Origin: AP-15 sp963716115
GTDB taxonomy: Bacteria > Pseudomonadota > Alphaproteobacteria > ATCC43930 > CGMCC-115725
DNA: 64,000 nucleotides
Assembly (NCBI GenBank): GCA_963716115.1
Contig: CAVQSZ010000012.1
Coordinates: 1-64,000 of the forward strand
Reading direction: 5' to 3'
The position numbers and the translations under genes were made by a program. Shown piece by piece: positions 26,226 through 34,801 of the stretch. How positions within the stretch are numbered: the stretch's first letter is position 1; the number at the start of each line of letters is the position of its first letter. The notes below the pieces were generated by a model, which was not told the origin of the DNA, searched no databases, and worked only from the letters and a program-made list of their open reading frames with translations.

Positions 26226-26247
26226 TGCGATTGGGTGGAGCGGGGCA

Positions 26248-27549
26248 TCAGGCGGCATGGGCGAGCGGCTGGAGTTTGACCTCGAAGCCGAGCCTGGCGA
26301 TCTGGGCGACCAGACGTTTGGCCTTGGCTTCCGGGGTGCGGCGGTCGAAGTAGTCGGCGCCGAGGTCGCGATGCGGCGCACCAGATTTGAGCATGTGGTG
26401 GATGGCGGTGAGCAGCGATGCGGCGACGGCGCAGATTGCCTTCTGTGGTCCGCGCCGGCTACGCAGCCGATGAAACTGTGCGCTGTAGTAGCTGTTCTTC
26501 GCGCGTTTGGCGGCCCAGGCGCATTGCACGAGCATCGTCTTCAGCCAGGGAGCGCCGCGGCGCAGGCGCGAAGATTTTCGCTTGCCGGCACTCTCGTTCT
26601 GGCCCGGGCACAGCCCGGCCCAGGCGATCAGGCGCCCGGCCGTGGCGAAGCGGCTCATGTCACGGCCGATTTCGGCAAGGATCGTAGTCGCCGACAGGGA
26701 GCTGACGCCTGGGATCGCACAAAGGTGGAGGATCAGCTCGCGAAAGGGCGGCTGCCGGTCGGTCGCCGCCCCATCCATGCGTTCGATCTGCTCGGCGACC
26801 CGCTGATCGATCTGGCGAATTGCCGCATCGATCGCATCCCATTGTTGGAGATGCAGGTTGAGCAGAAAACGATGCTGCTCGCGCAGCCGGCCATGCAGGG
26901 CATCGTAGAGCGCTTTCGGCGAGGCCTTGATGGTGCGGTTGGCCAAGGCGGCCAGCCGATGCGGGTTGCGCTCGCCGTGGGCCTTCAGCCCACGGGCTTG
27001 ACCCGTGGGGATCATCGCTTCGATCATCCGCCGACCGCTCACCCCCATCAGGTCCCCCGGATTAAATCCGGGGTTGATGTTGGCCTCTTCGAGCGTCTTT
27101 TCGAGGCGCTGAACATGCCGCGTCTGCTCGCGCACCAGCTGCTTGCGCGTACGCATCAGCGAGCGCAGCTCCTGGATGTCTTCCTCCGGAACAAAGCTCG
27201 CCCTGATCAGCCCGCAAGCCAGCAGATCGGCGATCCACATCGCATCGTTGATGTCCGTCTTGCGGCCAGGCACCTGCTTGATGTGCGCCGCGTTGGCCAC
27301 GATCAGAGTGAAATTGCCTTCGCTCAGGATCTTCCACACCGGCGTCCAGCACACCCCGGTCGCCTCCATCGCGACATGCGTGCACCGGCTCGCCGTCAGC
27401 CATGCCAGCAACGCCAACAGACCCTCGGTCGTCGTCGCAAAAGTCCGGCACTCCCGTGTCGGCTTGCGGCCGGCCATCAGCCGTACGCAGGCCACCGCCG
27501 TCTCCTTATGCACGTCCAATCCAGCCACCCGGGGATGCATCACTTCCAT
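26248..27549 (-). CDS. IS110-family transposase with in-frame palindromic insertions
   Basis: A 433-residue DEDD transposase: D12 (AGLDVHKE), E62 (MEATGV), D99 and D102 (GRKTDINDAMW), and the C-terminal transposase_20 domain with AIPGVSSLSATTILAEIG and SAGKRKSSRLRRGAPWLKTMLVQCAW. It is open end to end, so it could be active. Two palindromes lie inside the coding sequence: one encodes residues 181-192 (PTGQARGLKAHG) within what is normally MIEALI-AG-ERNP, the other encodes NPGFNPG near residue 160. IS110 elements usually have no clear terminal repeats, and I could not define its ends. It sits between two halves of the GCAATCTC-family repeat. Confidence 0.92.
   Translation of the reverse strand: MEVMHPRVAGLDVHKETAVACVRLMAGRKPTRECRTFATTTEGLLALLAWLTASRCTHVAMEATGVCWTPVWKILSEGNFTLIVANAAHIKQVPGRKTDINDAMWIADLLACGLIRASFVPEEDIQELRSLMRTRKQLVREQTRHVQRLEKTLEEANINPGFNPGDLMGVSGRRMIEAMIPTGQARGLKAHGERNPHRLAALANRTIKASPKALYDALHGRLREQHRFLLNLHLQQWDAIDAAIRQIDQRVAEQIERMDGAATDRQPPFRELILHLCAIPGVSSLSATTILAEIGRDMSRFATAGRLIAWAGLCPGQNESAGKRKSSRLRRGAPWLKTMLVQCAWAAKRAKNSYYSAQFHRLRSRRGPQKAICAVAASLLTAIHHMLKSGAPHRDLGADYFDRRTPEAKAKRLVAQIARLGFEVKLQPLAHAA
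26975..27011. repeat. REP-like palindrome inside the IS110 transposase gene
   Basis: CCGTGGGC-CTTCA-GCCCACGG (26975-26995) followed by GCTTGACCCGTGGG. This is the same unit that is intergenic at 4420-4440, 20900-20930 and 59399-59430. Here it is in frame and translated. Confidence 0.75.
27055..27073. repeat. Second palindrome inside the IS110 transposase gene
   Basis: CCCCGGATTAAATCCGGGG, a palindrome with 9-bp arms around a single central base. It resembles the GGACTTGATCCGGGC core of the REP family at 47490. It is translated as part of NPGFNPG. Confidence 0.55.
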
Positions 27550-27865
27550 GCCGTCTCCTCCTCAGCCATGCCGCCGGGGTGGGGGCCTCCAACAAAACGA
27601 AATCTAACAAGCCTGCTCCGGGGCGCTGCCGCCCTCGGCGCCAGTGGGGGTCTTCGAGGCTCCGCGGGTCCAACTCGCAACCGGGCTCTCCAGCACCAGG
27701 GAGCGCCGACCTCGATCCGACGGCCGTACCAGCTTAGCCCATCCCGCGCCGCGCCCCGGTTTCATCCAGGGCGGGTCGGCCACAGGCCGGTGGGAAACTC
27801 GCAATGACATCCGTTCTTCTTACACGAACAGCAGAGCAGATCGCGCAATCCAATCGAAAACAGCT
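27550..27865. repeat. Right flank of IS110 with dispersed repeat
   Basis: No gene is seen. TTTCATCCAGGGCGGGTCGG and CCACAGGCCGGTGGGAAACTCGCAATGAC (about 27761-27806) are almost identical to 43170-43217. The region separates IS110 from the MITE-like element that begins at 27866. Confidence 0.6.
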
Positions 27866-28891
27866 CTAGTGCTCAGACGCAGACATGAGATTCACTCAAC
27901 CGTCATGGCCGGGCTTGTCCCACGGCTGTCCGGTTCGCCGAAATCGGTTGTGAAGCTGGGGTTCGATCACAACTCTAGATCGTCATGCCCGTGCTCGTCA
28001 CGGGCATCCACGTCTTCCAAACGCCGGCGCGGGGCGCGTGGATGGCCGGGCTTGTGCCACGGCTGTCCGGCACATTTTGTGCTTTACGGGTGGCACGGCA
28101 CTGTATGTATTCGTGTTTGGACGTTGGCGACGTTCCAGGACACGAAAGGGGACAATGCCGTGCGACACCATAATACCGTGTTTCACACTGTGCTGAAGCA
28201 TCTTCCTTGGGGCGAATTTGAGCGGCTGGTCGAGGTCCACGGAGCCGACCAGCGCCAGCGCGGGTTCACCGCCAAGACACAGCTGGTGGCGATGATCTAT
28301 GCCCAGCTTTCCGGCGCGGTCAGCCTGCGCGAGATCGCGATCGGGCTGAGCAGCCATCAAACCCGGCTCTATCATTTGGGGATCGGCGTGGTTCGCCGGT
28401 CGAGCCTCGCCGATGCCAATGCCCATCGGTCGAGCGCGTTGTTCGCCGATTTGCTCGCGGTTGTGGTCAAGCGGGCGCATCGGGGGCTGCGCCGCAAGCT
28501 GGAGGGCACGACTTATCTGATCGATGCGACCTCGCTGGCGCTGAGCGGACGCAGCGCGCGGTGGGCGCGCTTCTCCGCCGGGGTCTGCGGCGCCTCCGAG
28601 AACGCGGTTCGAATTCAAGTGGCGGTCGCTCTGATCAGCTTCCTGTTGCTGCGCCTGGCCCAGGCGAGCCAAACGGCCGTGACCAGCCCCCTTGCCTTTG
28701 CCCGCCTGATCCGCGCCAATTTGATGCACAAACGCGATCTGCGTGCGCTGCTTGAGCCGGATCAGCCTGTCCCGATCAACCCCAATCAGCTCGCTCTCCT
28801 TTGAGCAAAAACCATGCCGGACAGCCGTGGGACAAGGCCGGGCATGACGAGGGCGGCGAGACGGCATCATCTGAATGCGCCTGAGCACTAG
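27866..28891. mobile_element. MITE-like element carrying a deleted IS4 copy
   Basis: Bounded by perfect 11-bp inverted ends CTAGTGCTCAG (27866-27876) and CTGAGCACTAG (28881-28891). Just inside lie GACGCAGACATGAGATTCACTCAACCGTCATGGCC on the left and CATGACGAGGGCGGCGAGACGGCATCATCTGA on the right. Related ends bracket 47444-47613 and 59345-59683. An IS4-type remnant with its own terminal repeats (CCACGGCTGTCCGGCA at 28057; TGCCGGACAGCCGTGG at 28815) is nested within. Confidence 0.65.
28160..28804 (+). pseudogene. IS4-family transposase with internal deletion
   Basis: The N-terminal DUF4372-type region (HNTVFHTVLKHLPWGEFERLVEVHGAD...TAKTQLVAMIYAQLSGAVSLREIAIGLSSH, SSLADANAHR, RRKLEGTTYLIDATSLAL) is intact. 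After ARWARFSAGVCGA the protein jumps in frame to SENAVRIQVAVALISFLLLRLAQA and the normal C-terminus. The central DDE core of roughly 200 residues that should lie between is missing. The start is GTG 28160. The gene is open but cannot encode a working transposase; the copy would need help in trans. Confidence 0.82.
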
Positions 28892-28981
28892 GTTCACCGG
28901 CGCCTGCTGGTATTTCGCCCGACGACGCGTCTGTATAGAACAGTGCGCGCCGGCGATTAGAGCAGGAGCGGAGCAGTTCCG

Positions 28982-29190
28982 ATGGCTGATGAGCCCGACC
29001 ACCTTGTCCTTGTGTATCTCCGCCGCATCGACGAGAAGGTCGACCGCCTGCTGGGGATATGCAGGACCTTAAGCGCGTCGACATGGCGGCAATGTCGGCC
29101 CGCATGGACCGTATCGACGGGCGTCTCGATCGGATCGAGCGCCGGTTGGAGCTCGTATCTGCGCCACCTGACGGTTGCGGCAGTCTAACC
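28982..29190 (+). pseudogene. Small coiled-coil protein, frameshifted (relative of 17291-17508)
   Basis: MADEPDHLVLVYLRRIDEKVDRLLG and DMQDLKRVDMAAMSARMDRIDGRLDRIERRLELV are in adjacent frames. Restoring one G in the GGGG run near 29055 (CTGGGGGATATG) joins them into a heptad-rich protein of about 65 residues. Its 3' end is also unclear because the second frame runs on over the antisense of the amidase gene. Function unknown. Confidence 0.6.
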
Positions 29191-30589
29191 GTCGAGCGGC
29201 GGGTGCTGGTCGACCCAGCCGGTGGCGTTTTCGTAAACCTGGGCGATGCGGTAGACCATGGCCTCCTCGAACGGGTGGCCGACGATCTGCAGCGACAGCG
29301 GCAGGCGCGGCTGGCGGGTGAAGCCGGCCGGGATTACCAGCGCCGGATAGCCGGTCAGGTTGAACGGCATGCGCGCCTGGCGCTCGTAGGTGCGGGCGAG
29401 CCCGGCGTCGTCGTCGAGCCGCGCCGCCGGGTCGCAGCTCGACACCGTGACCAGCGCGTCGAGCCCGTGCATCGCGTCGGCCAAGCACACGGGTGAGGCG
29501 GCTGCGCTCCCGTTGCGCCTGGATGTAGTCGGCGGCGCGCAGCAGAGCGCCTTGCAGCAGGCGCTCGCGCCCGCGGGCGCCGTAATCGCCCGGCCGCTCG
29601 CGCAGCCAGCGCTCGTGCACGGCGAAGGCCTCGGCGGCGATGATCACCCGGGTCGGCGCATTCCATGCCTGCAGCGGCGGCAGCCGGACATCCTCGATCG
29701 CCGCGCCGGCGTCGCGCCAGACCCTGAGCGAGGCTTCGATCGCCGCCGCCTGCTCGGGATGCGCCGCGCAATCCTCGCTGTAGAAATGCCGCACGACCCC
29801 GATCCGCAGCCCGCGCGCCCCGGCGTCGAGGGCTGCAAGATAATCGTCGACCGGCTCGTCGGCGCTGCCCGGATCGAGCGGGTCGCGCCCGGCGATGACC
29901 TGCAGCAGCATGGCGTTGTCGCGCACGGTTCGGGTCATCGGCCCGATGTGGTCGAGCGATTGCGCGAGCGGCGTGACGCCGCGCCGGCTGACCCGGCCAT
30001 AGGTCGGCTTCATCCCGGCGATGCCGCACATCGAGGCCGGGTTGCGCACCGAGCCGCCGGTGTCGGTGCCGAGCGCTGCCGGAAAAAAGCCGGCGGCGAG
30101 CCCGGCCCCGGCGCCGCTCGACGAGCCGCCGGGAAAATGCTCGCGGCTCCACGGGTTGCGCGCCGGCGGCCAGGGCAGGTCGAAGCTCGGGCCGCCGATG
30201 GCGAATTCATGGGTCGACAATTTGCCGAGATGCACCCCGCCCGCCGCCCGCAGCCGGGCGGCGACAAAGGCGTCCTGCGTCGCGAAATTGTCGATCAGGA
30301 TCTTGGAATGCGCGGTCGTCGGCAGCCCGGCATAGTCGATGATGTCCTTGAGCGCGTAGGGGACGCCGTGCATCGGGCCGCGCCGGCGGCCGGCGGCGAT
30401 TTCGGCTTCGGCCGTCTTCGCGTCGGCGAGCGCCGCCTCGGGGGTGAGCCGCAGGAAGGCGTTGATCGCCGGATCGAGCCGTTCGATGCGATCGATCAGC
30501 GCGCGGGTCAGCTCGACCGGCGACAGCGCGCCGCGGCGGATCAGCTCCGCCGCCCGGGCGAGCCCCAGATAGGCGAGGTCGGCGCTCAT
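29185..30589 (-). pseudogene. Amidase-signature hydrolase (AtzE/GatA-like), frameshifted near the 3' end
   Basis: An amidase of about 468 residues. The catalytic lysine lies in YALKDIIDYAGLPTTAHSKI, the Ser-cisSer-Lys triad region in PGGSSSGAGAGLAAGFFPAALGTDTGGSVRNPASMCGIAGMKPTYGRVSRRGV. After SRLTR (about 29487) the frame shifts by one base; the tail NLTGYPALVIPAGFTRQPRLPLSLQIVGHPFEEAMVYRIAQVYENATGW is normal. It starts in an ATGA overlap with a 61-residue AtzG/GatC-like gene, which suggests a two-subunit enzyme as in the AtzE-AtzG complex. Confidence 0.85.
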
Positions 30590-30771
30590 CGCGGCGCCCT
30601 GCGCCGCAGCCGCAGGGTCAGCGCCGGCTCCTCGGCGAGCGGCGGGTCGTGCGGAACCAGATCGGCGAGGCGCCGCGCGAGCGCCGTCGCCCGGCCGAAT
30701 TGCGCCAGCTGCTCCGGCGTCAGGTCGAGCCCAATCCCGGCGGCTGCCCGGCGCAGATCCTCCTCGCCCAT
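30586..30771 (-). CDS. AtzG/GatC-like small amidase subunit (DUF4089-type)
   Basis: A 61-residue helical protein (MGEEDLRRAAAGIGLDLTPEQLAQFGRATALARRLADLV...PLAEEPALTLRLR). The early helix with LxLTPEQ and the tail ending LAEEPALxxR match the small partner that stabilises AtzE-type amidases. Its stop overlaps the amidase start by four bases, so the pair is translationally coupled. Confidence 0.72.
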   Translation of the reverse strand: MGEEDLRRAAAGIGLDLTPEQLAQFGRATALARRLADLVPHDPPLAEEPALTLRLRRRAPR

Positions 30772-30959
30772 CCCACGCTCCTCGATGATGTCGGAGCACG
30801 ATTAGAGCAGATTTCGATCGGGTTGGCGCGATGCCCCGCGCGCTGGCGCGGAAACCGCGCCTCGGCGCCGCCCGCAGCGGCCTGAATGTCGCCCACGTCC
30901 TGGTTCGAAGCGCGGCGCGCGGCGTGGCGATCTCCGCCTCGCGGCAGGGCCCGGCGGGC

Positions 30960-32225
30960 TCATCCCCCGGCGGGGGTGGCGACATGCTCCGGGCGAACGC
31001 CCATGCCGACAAGCCGCGCCGGCAGCCGCCGCAGATAGGGGCAGCGGTCGAGCAGCCGCACCGCCAGCGGCGCGCGCAGCGGCCCGGTCTTTTTCAGGAC
31101 GCGGCCGATCACCCGGTTCTGGATGAACACCTGCGCCTGCTGGGTGGCGCGGGTCGGGAACTCCCGCCGCCGCTGGACGGCGCGCAAATCGTCGTCGGAA
31201 GCAGCGCCCTGCTTGAGCCGCGGCCCCAGGATGTTGGCCGCGGCCACCGCGTCCTGGACGGCGAGGTTGATCCCGATCCCGCCGATCGGCGACATCGCGT
31301 GCGCGGCGTCGCCGATGCACAAGAGGCCGGGGCGGTGCCAGACCGGCATGCGGTCGACGGCGACGGTCAGGAGCTTCACGTCGGACCAGTCGGCGATCTC
31401 CGCCGCACGGTCGCGCAGCCACGGCGCGAGCCTGCCGATTTCGTCCCGGAAGGCGTCGAGCCCGCGCCGGCGGACATCGTCGAACCCGCCTTTCGGGATG
31501 ACGAAGGCGCATTGCCAATAGCTCTCGCGGTTGAGCATCACAAACACCCGGCCGGCATCCATGCGGCCCATGATCTGGGCGGGGTCGTCGGCATGGCGCG
31601 ACAGCCGCAGCCACAGCACGTCCATCGGCGCGCCGATGTCGATGATCTCGAGGCCGGCCATTTCCCGCACCGTCGAATGGCGGCCGTCGGCGGCGACGAC
31701 GAGGTCGGCATGGACCGCGAGCTCGCCGTCCGGGGTCTTCGCCCGAACCCCGACGACGCGCCCCCCGTCCTCGATCAGCGCGACGGCTTCCGCCGCCATG
31801 CGCAGCCGAAAATTCGGGTGGCGGCGCGCCTCCCCGGCCAGGAAGTCGAGGAAATCCCATTGCGGCATCAGGGCGATGAACCCGCAGCGCGTCGGCAGAT
31901 GGGAAAAATCGGCGACCTGGAGCAGGTCATCGCCGATCTGGGCGGCCAGCGTGCTCACCCGCTGGTGCGGGCGACGCAGGAAGTCCTCGAGCAAGCCCAG
32001 CTCGGCGATGACCTCGAGGGTCGAGGGGTGGACCGTGTCGCCGCGAAAATCCCGCAGGAAATCGCCGTGCTTTTCGAGCACGACGACATCGACGCCGGCG
32101 CGGGCGAGCAGCAGCGCCAGCATCATCCCGGCGGGGCCGCCGCCGACGACGCAGCACCGCGCCGAAATTTCGCCAGCCTCGATCGGCGCATCCACCGCGG
32201 CCTCCTCGATCGTCCGCCCCGACAC
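30960..32225 (-). CDS. FAD-dependent monooxygenase (PHBH fold, UbiH-like)
   Basis: A 421-residue flavoprotein. The N-terminal Rossmann motif is CCVVGGGPAGMMLALLLARAGVDVVVLEKH; DLVVAADGRHSTVR is the DG motif and LLCIGDAAHAMSPIGGIGINLAVQDAVAAAN the GD motif. It lacks membrane segments. Such enzymes hydroxylate aromatic or polyketide-like substrates with NAD(P)H; the substrate here is not evident. A small unknown gene is 10 bp upstream in the same direction. Confidence 0.88.
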   Translation of the reverse strand: MSGRTIEEAAVDAPIEAGEISARCCVVGGGPAGMMLALLLARAGVDVVVLEKHGDFLRDFRGDTVHPSTLEVIAELGLLEDFLRRPHQRVSTLAAQIGDDLLQVADFSHLPTRCGFIALMPQWDFLDFLAGEARRHPNFRLRMAAEAVALIEDGGRVVGVRAKTPDGELAVHADLVVAADGRHSTVREMAGLEIIDIGAPMDVLWLRLSRHADDPAQIMGRMDAGRVFVMLNRESYWQCAFVIPKGGFDDVRRRGLDAFRDEIGRLAPWLRDRAAEIADWSDVKLLTVAVDRMPVWHRPGLLCIGDAAHAMSPIGGIGINLAVQDAVAAANILGPRLKQGAASDDDLRAVQRRREFPTRATQQAQVFIQNRVIGRVLKKTGPLRAPLAVRLLDRCPYLRRLPARLVGMGVRPEHVATPAGG

Positions 32226-32235
32226 CGACTTTGCC

Positions 32236-32475
32236 CTACGGCGTCGGCGCTGGCCACGGCCATTGGCGCACGACCGGCTGCAAGGCTTTCAGCCTTTCCC
32301 GGCGGGCGGCTTCCTTGGCCGCGACATAGTCGCGGTAGGCGGCGCGGTCGGCCTCGGCGACGCTCGCGCGGGTCGGGACGACGCATACCGTCGGGCAACG
32401 GGTGACGGAGCTCTTGCGCAGGAACGCGGCCAGGGCGGCGGCATATTCGGCGGCGGCATATTCGGAGGGGGACAT
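32236..32475 (-). CDS. Small protein of unknown function
   Basis: A 79-residue protein (YAAALAAFLRKSSVTRCPTVCVVPTRASVAEADRAAYRDYVAAKEAARRERL) with two cysteines in a CPTVC motif followed by a charged helix. Codon use fits the genome. It precedes the flavin monooxygenase by 10 bp and probably shares its transcript. I do not recognise the family. Confidence 0.5.
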   Translation of the reverse strand: MSPSEYAAAEYAAALAAFLRKSSVTRCPTVCVVPTRASVAEADRAAYRDYVAAKEAARRERLKALQPVVRQWPWPAPTP

Positions 32476-32658
32476 GACCGGTTCTCCGTCCGGTTGGGGG
32501 GCGAGACCCGTCTTAGCGCCAAACAGTTAACGAAAGGTTTAGGAGAAAATCCCGAAAATGTTTGCGAGCCGGCCCGGGAACCGGCCGGCGACATATAGCT
32601 TTTCTTGCGAATTTCGACGATAATCGGGCGCGGGGGATGAAGAGGACGAGGACCGGCC

Positions 32659-33489
32659 TTGGTCCATCGCGACTGCACGGTGCGGTTTTGGGGCGTGCGC
32701 GGCAGCATCGCCTGCCCGGGCCCGGACACCGTGCGCTATGGCGGCAACACATCGTGCGTCGAAGTCCAGTGCGGCGATCGCCGCATGATCTTCGACGGCG
32801 GCACCGGGCTTCGCCTGCTCGGCAACGAGCTGGTGCGCGCCGGCCAGCCGGCCGATCTCGACCTGTTCTACAGCCATACTCATTTCGACCACATCTGCGG
32901 CCTGCCGTTCTTTGCGCCGTGCTACGACGCGCGCAGCCGGATCCGCATTTGGGCGGGGCATCTGAACGGCATGGGCATCGAGGCGGTGCTCAACAGCATG
33001 ATGATCGCGCCGCTGTTCCCGATCCCGATGGGGATCTTCACGGCCAAGATCAGCTTTGTCGATTTCGCCGCCGGGGAATCGCTCGCCCCGCACCCCGGGA
33101 TCCGCCTGGGCACCGCGCCGCTCAACCACCCCAACGGGGCCACCGGCTACCGGATCGAATACGGCGGCAAGGTCGTCGCCTACATCACCGACACCGAGCA
33201 CCGGCCCGAAGAGCGCGACGCCAACGTGCTGGGCCTGATCGACCGCGCCGACGTGATGATCTACGACGCCACCTACACCGACGCCGAGTTCCCGGCCCAC
33301 AAGGATTGGGGGCATTCGACCTGGGAAGAGGGCGTGCGCCTGGCCAATGCGGCGGGGGTCCGCACCCTGGTCGTCTTCCACCACGACCCCGGCCATGACG
33401 ACGCTTTCATGGACCGGGTCGCCGCCGACGCCGACGCCGCCCGCCCCGGCACCATCGTCGCCCAGGAGGGGCTGGTGCTGCGGCCGTGA
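32659..33489 (+). CDS. Metallo-beta-lactamase-fold hydrolase
   Basis: A 276-residue MBL-fold protein. The opening VRFWGVRGSIACPGPDTVRYGGNTSCVEV is typical of the phosphodiesterase-like / PhnP-RNase Z-related branch. The metal motif is SHTHFDHICGLPFF, with further ligands in TDTEH and FHHDPGHDD. The best start is TTG 32659, because no in-frame ATG exists before the conserved VRFWGVRG. The substrate may be a cyclic nucleotide or phosphodiester. Confidence 0.82.
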   Translation: MVHRDCTVRFWGVRGSIACPGPDTVRYGGNTSCVEVQCGDRRMIFDGGTGLRLLGNELVRAGQPADLDLFYSHTHFDHICGLPFFAPCYDARSRIRIWAGHLNGMGIEAVLNSMMIAPLFPIPMGIFTAKISFVDFAAGESLAPHPGIRLGTAPLNHPNGATGYRIEYGGKVVAYITDTEHRPEERDANVLGLIDRADVMIYDATYTDAEFPAHKDWGHSTWEEGVRLANAAGVRTLVVFHHDPGHDDAFMDRVAADADAARPGTIVAQEGLVLRP

Positions 33490-33541
33490 CCGCCGCTCCG
33501 GCGCCGGCCCGCGCCCCGCAACGAGGGGCGCCGAGGCTCCC

Positions 33542-34651
33542 TCACAAGACCCGGGGAGCGCCTGAAGGCCGGGTCTCCAGGCGCGCGCGGCGGCCTATTT
33601 CGTTCGCCCAGCGCGAGCGAATTTCGCAAAGCCGATCGGGCAGCCGCGCCAGCAGCGACCGCGCGGCGCGGCGCACCGTGTCCTTGTCGCTGTCCTCGGT
33701 CAGATATTCGACCGGGGATTTGCCGTCGACCCGCGCCAGCAGCAGCCCCGGCAGCAGGTTGGCGGCCCGCCGCTCGAGCGCCTCGGCCGGCTCCCAATCG
33801 ACGAGCGCAAGATAGGCCCGCGCCAGCGCATCGAACGAAACCAGCAGGCGCTGCGCCGCCTGCCGCGCCCACAGGCATTTGAGCAGCAGGTGGTTGAGGC
33901 AGAAGGCGAGGTCGAAGGCAGGGTCGCCGAACCAGGCGCATTCGGCGTCGATAAAGACCGGCCCGTCCGGCCCGACCAGGATGTTTTTCGGGCTCACGTC
34001 GCCATGCGCCACGCTGAGCCGGGTGCGCGCCGTCGTCTCGGCGAGGCGGCGCAGGACGTCGCCGCGATCGGGATGCGCGCGCGCCGTCGCCAGCAGATAG
34101 GGCTCGAGGCGAATGGCCTCGAAGGTCGCGTCGGTCGCGAACTCGGCGGCCGCCCAGGGCGCGCGCGCCAAATGGCTGTGGATGCGCCCCAGGCGCCGGC
34201 CGACCGCCTCGGCCGTGGCCGCCGCCGCCGCGCCGCGCCGCAGCTGCTCCTTCCAGCCGGGGTAGGCCTCGGGCGGCAGGTACCCCATCGCGAACATCCC
34301 GGCGGCGGGATCCTCGGCCAGGAGCGGCGGGACGGCCTGCGGCATGAAGGCGGCGACGGCCTTGATCCAGGCCGCCTCCTTGGCGTTCCGCTCGATCGGC
34401 GCCCGCCAGTCCGCGGCCACCCGCAGCCGCGGCAGCGCGCGCTTGACGCAAAACCGCGCATCCCCGGCGCGAACCAGCCAGATGTCCGAGGAGACGCCGC
34501 CGGGCAACCGCTCGAAGCGCGGCTCGGGGCCGCCCTGCGCCGCCAGGCCGCAGCGCGCGACAAAGGCGACGACCGCCGGGTCCGGGGTCTCCGGCAGCAA
34601 ATCCGGCAACGGACGATCGATCGCAGAGCCCATCTTACTAAGTCCATTCAA
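33542..34651 (-). CDS. APH-family phosphotransferase
   Basis: A 369-residue protein with the aminoglycoside phosphotransferase/choline kinase fold: RLPGGVSSDIWLV, CVKRALPRL (lysine), the Brenner motif VAHGDVSPKNILV and VFIDAECAWFGDPAFDLAFCLNHLLLK. It is likely to phosphorylate a small metabolite. It is divergent from the SDR/FAH pair across 150 bp, which may link it to that sugar-acid pathway. Confidence 0.85.
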   Translation of the reverse strand: MNGLSKMGSAIDRPLPDLLPETPDPAVVAFVARCGLAAQGGPEPRFERLPGGVSSDIWLVRAGDARFCVKRALPRLRVAADWRAPIERNAKEAAWIKAVAAFMPQAVPPLLAEDPAAGMFAMGYLPPEAYPGWKEQLRRGAAAAATAEAVGRRLGRIHSHLARAPWAAAEFATDATFEAIRLEPYLLATARAHPDRGDVLRRLAETTARTRLSVAHGDVSPKNILVGPDGPVFIDAECAWFGDPAFDLAFCLNHLLLKCLWARQAAQRLLVSFDALARAYLALVDWEPAEALERRAANLLPGLLLARVDGKSPVEYLTEDSDKDTVRRAARSLLARLPDRLCEIRSRWANEIGRRARLETRPSGAPRVL

Positions 34652-34801
34652 GGGCGGGCGGCCGGCGAGGCTGGGGTTGCCGCCGGCCGTGGCGCGGCCG
34701 CGCCGTCATCCTCGCCGAGCGCGCCGATCCGCCAACCGATTTACAGGCATGCGCCGGGCGTGGCAATTTCCCGGCGTCGGGCAGGATGAAGGCGGGCGGC
34801 G

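Noticed and set aside
26248..27549. IS110 transposase as a pseudogene because of the extra residues
   Set aside because: The frame is open and all catalytic residues are present; the extra residues are in a variable region between domains.
28160..28804. Intact IS4 transposase
   Set aside because: The open frame lacks the central DDE region, so it is a deletion derivative.
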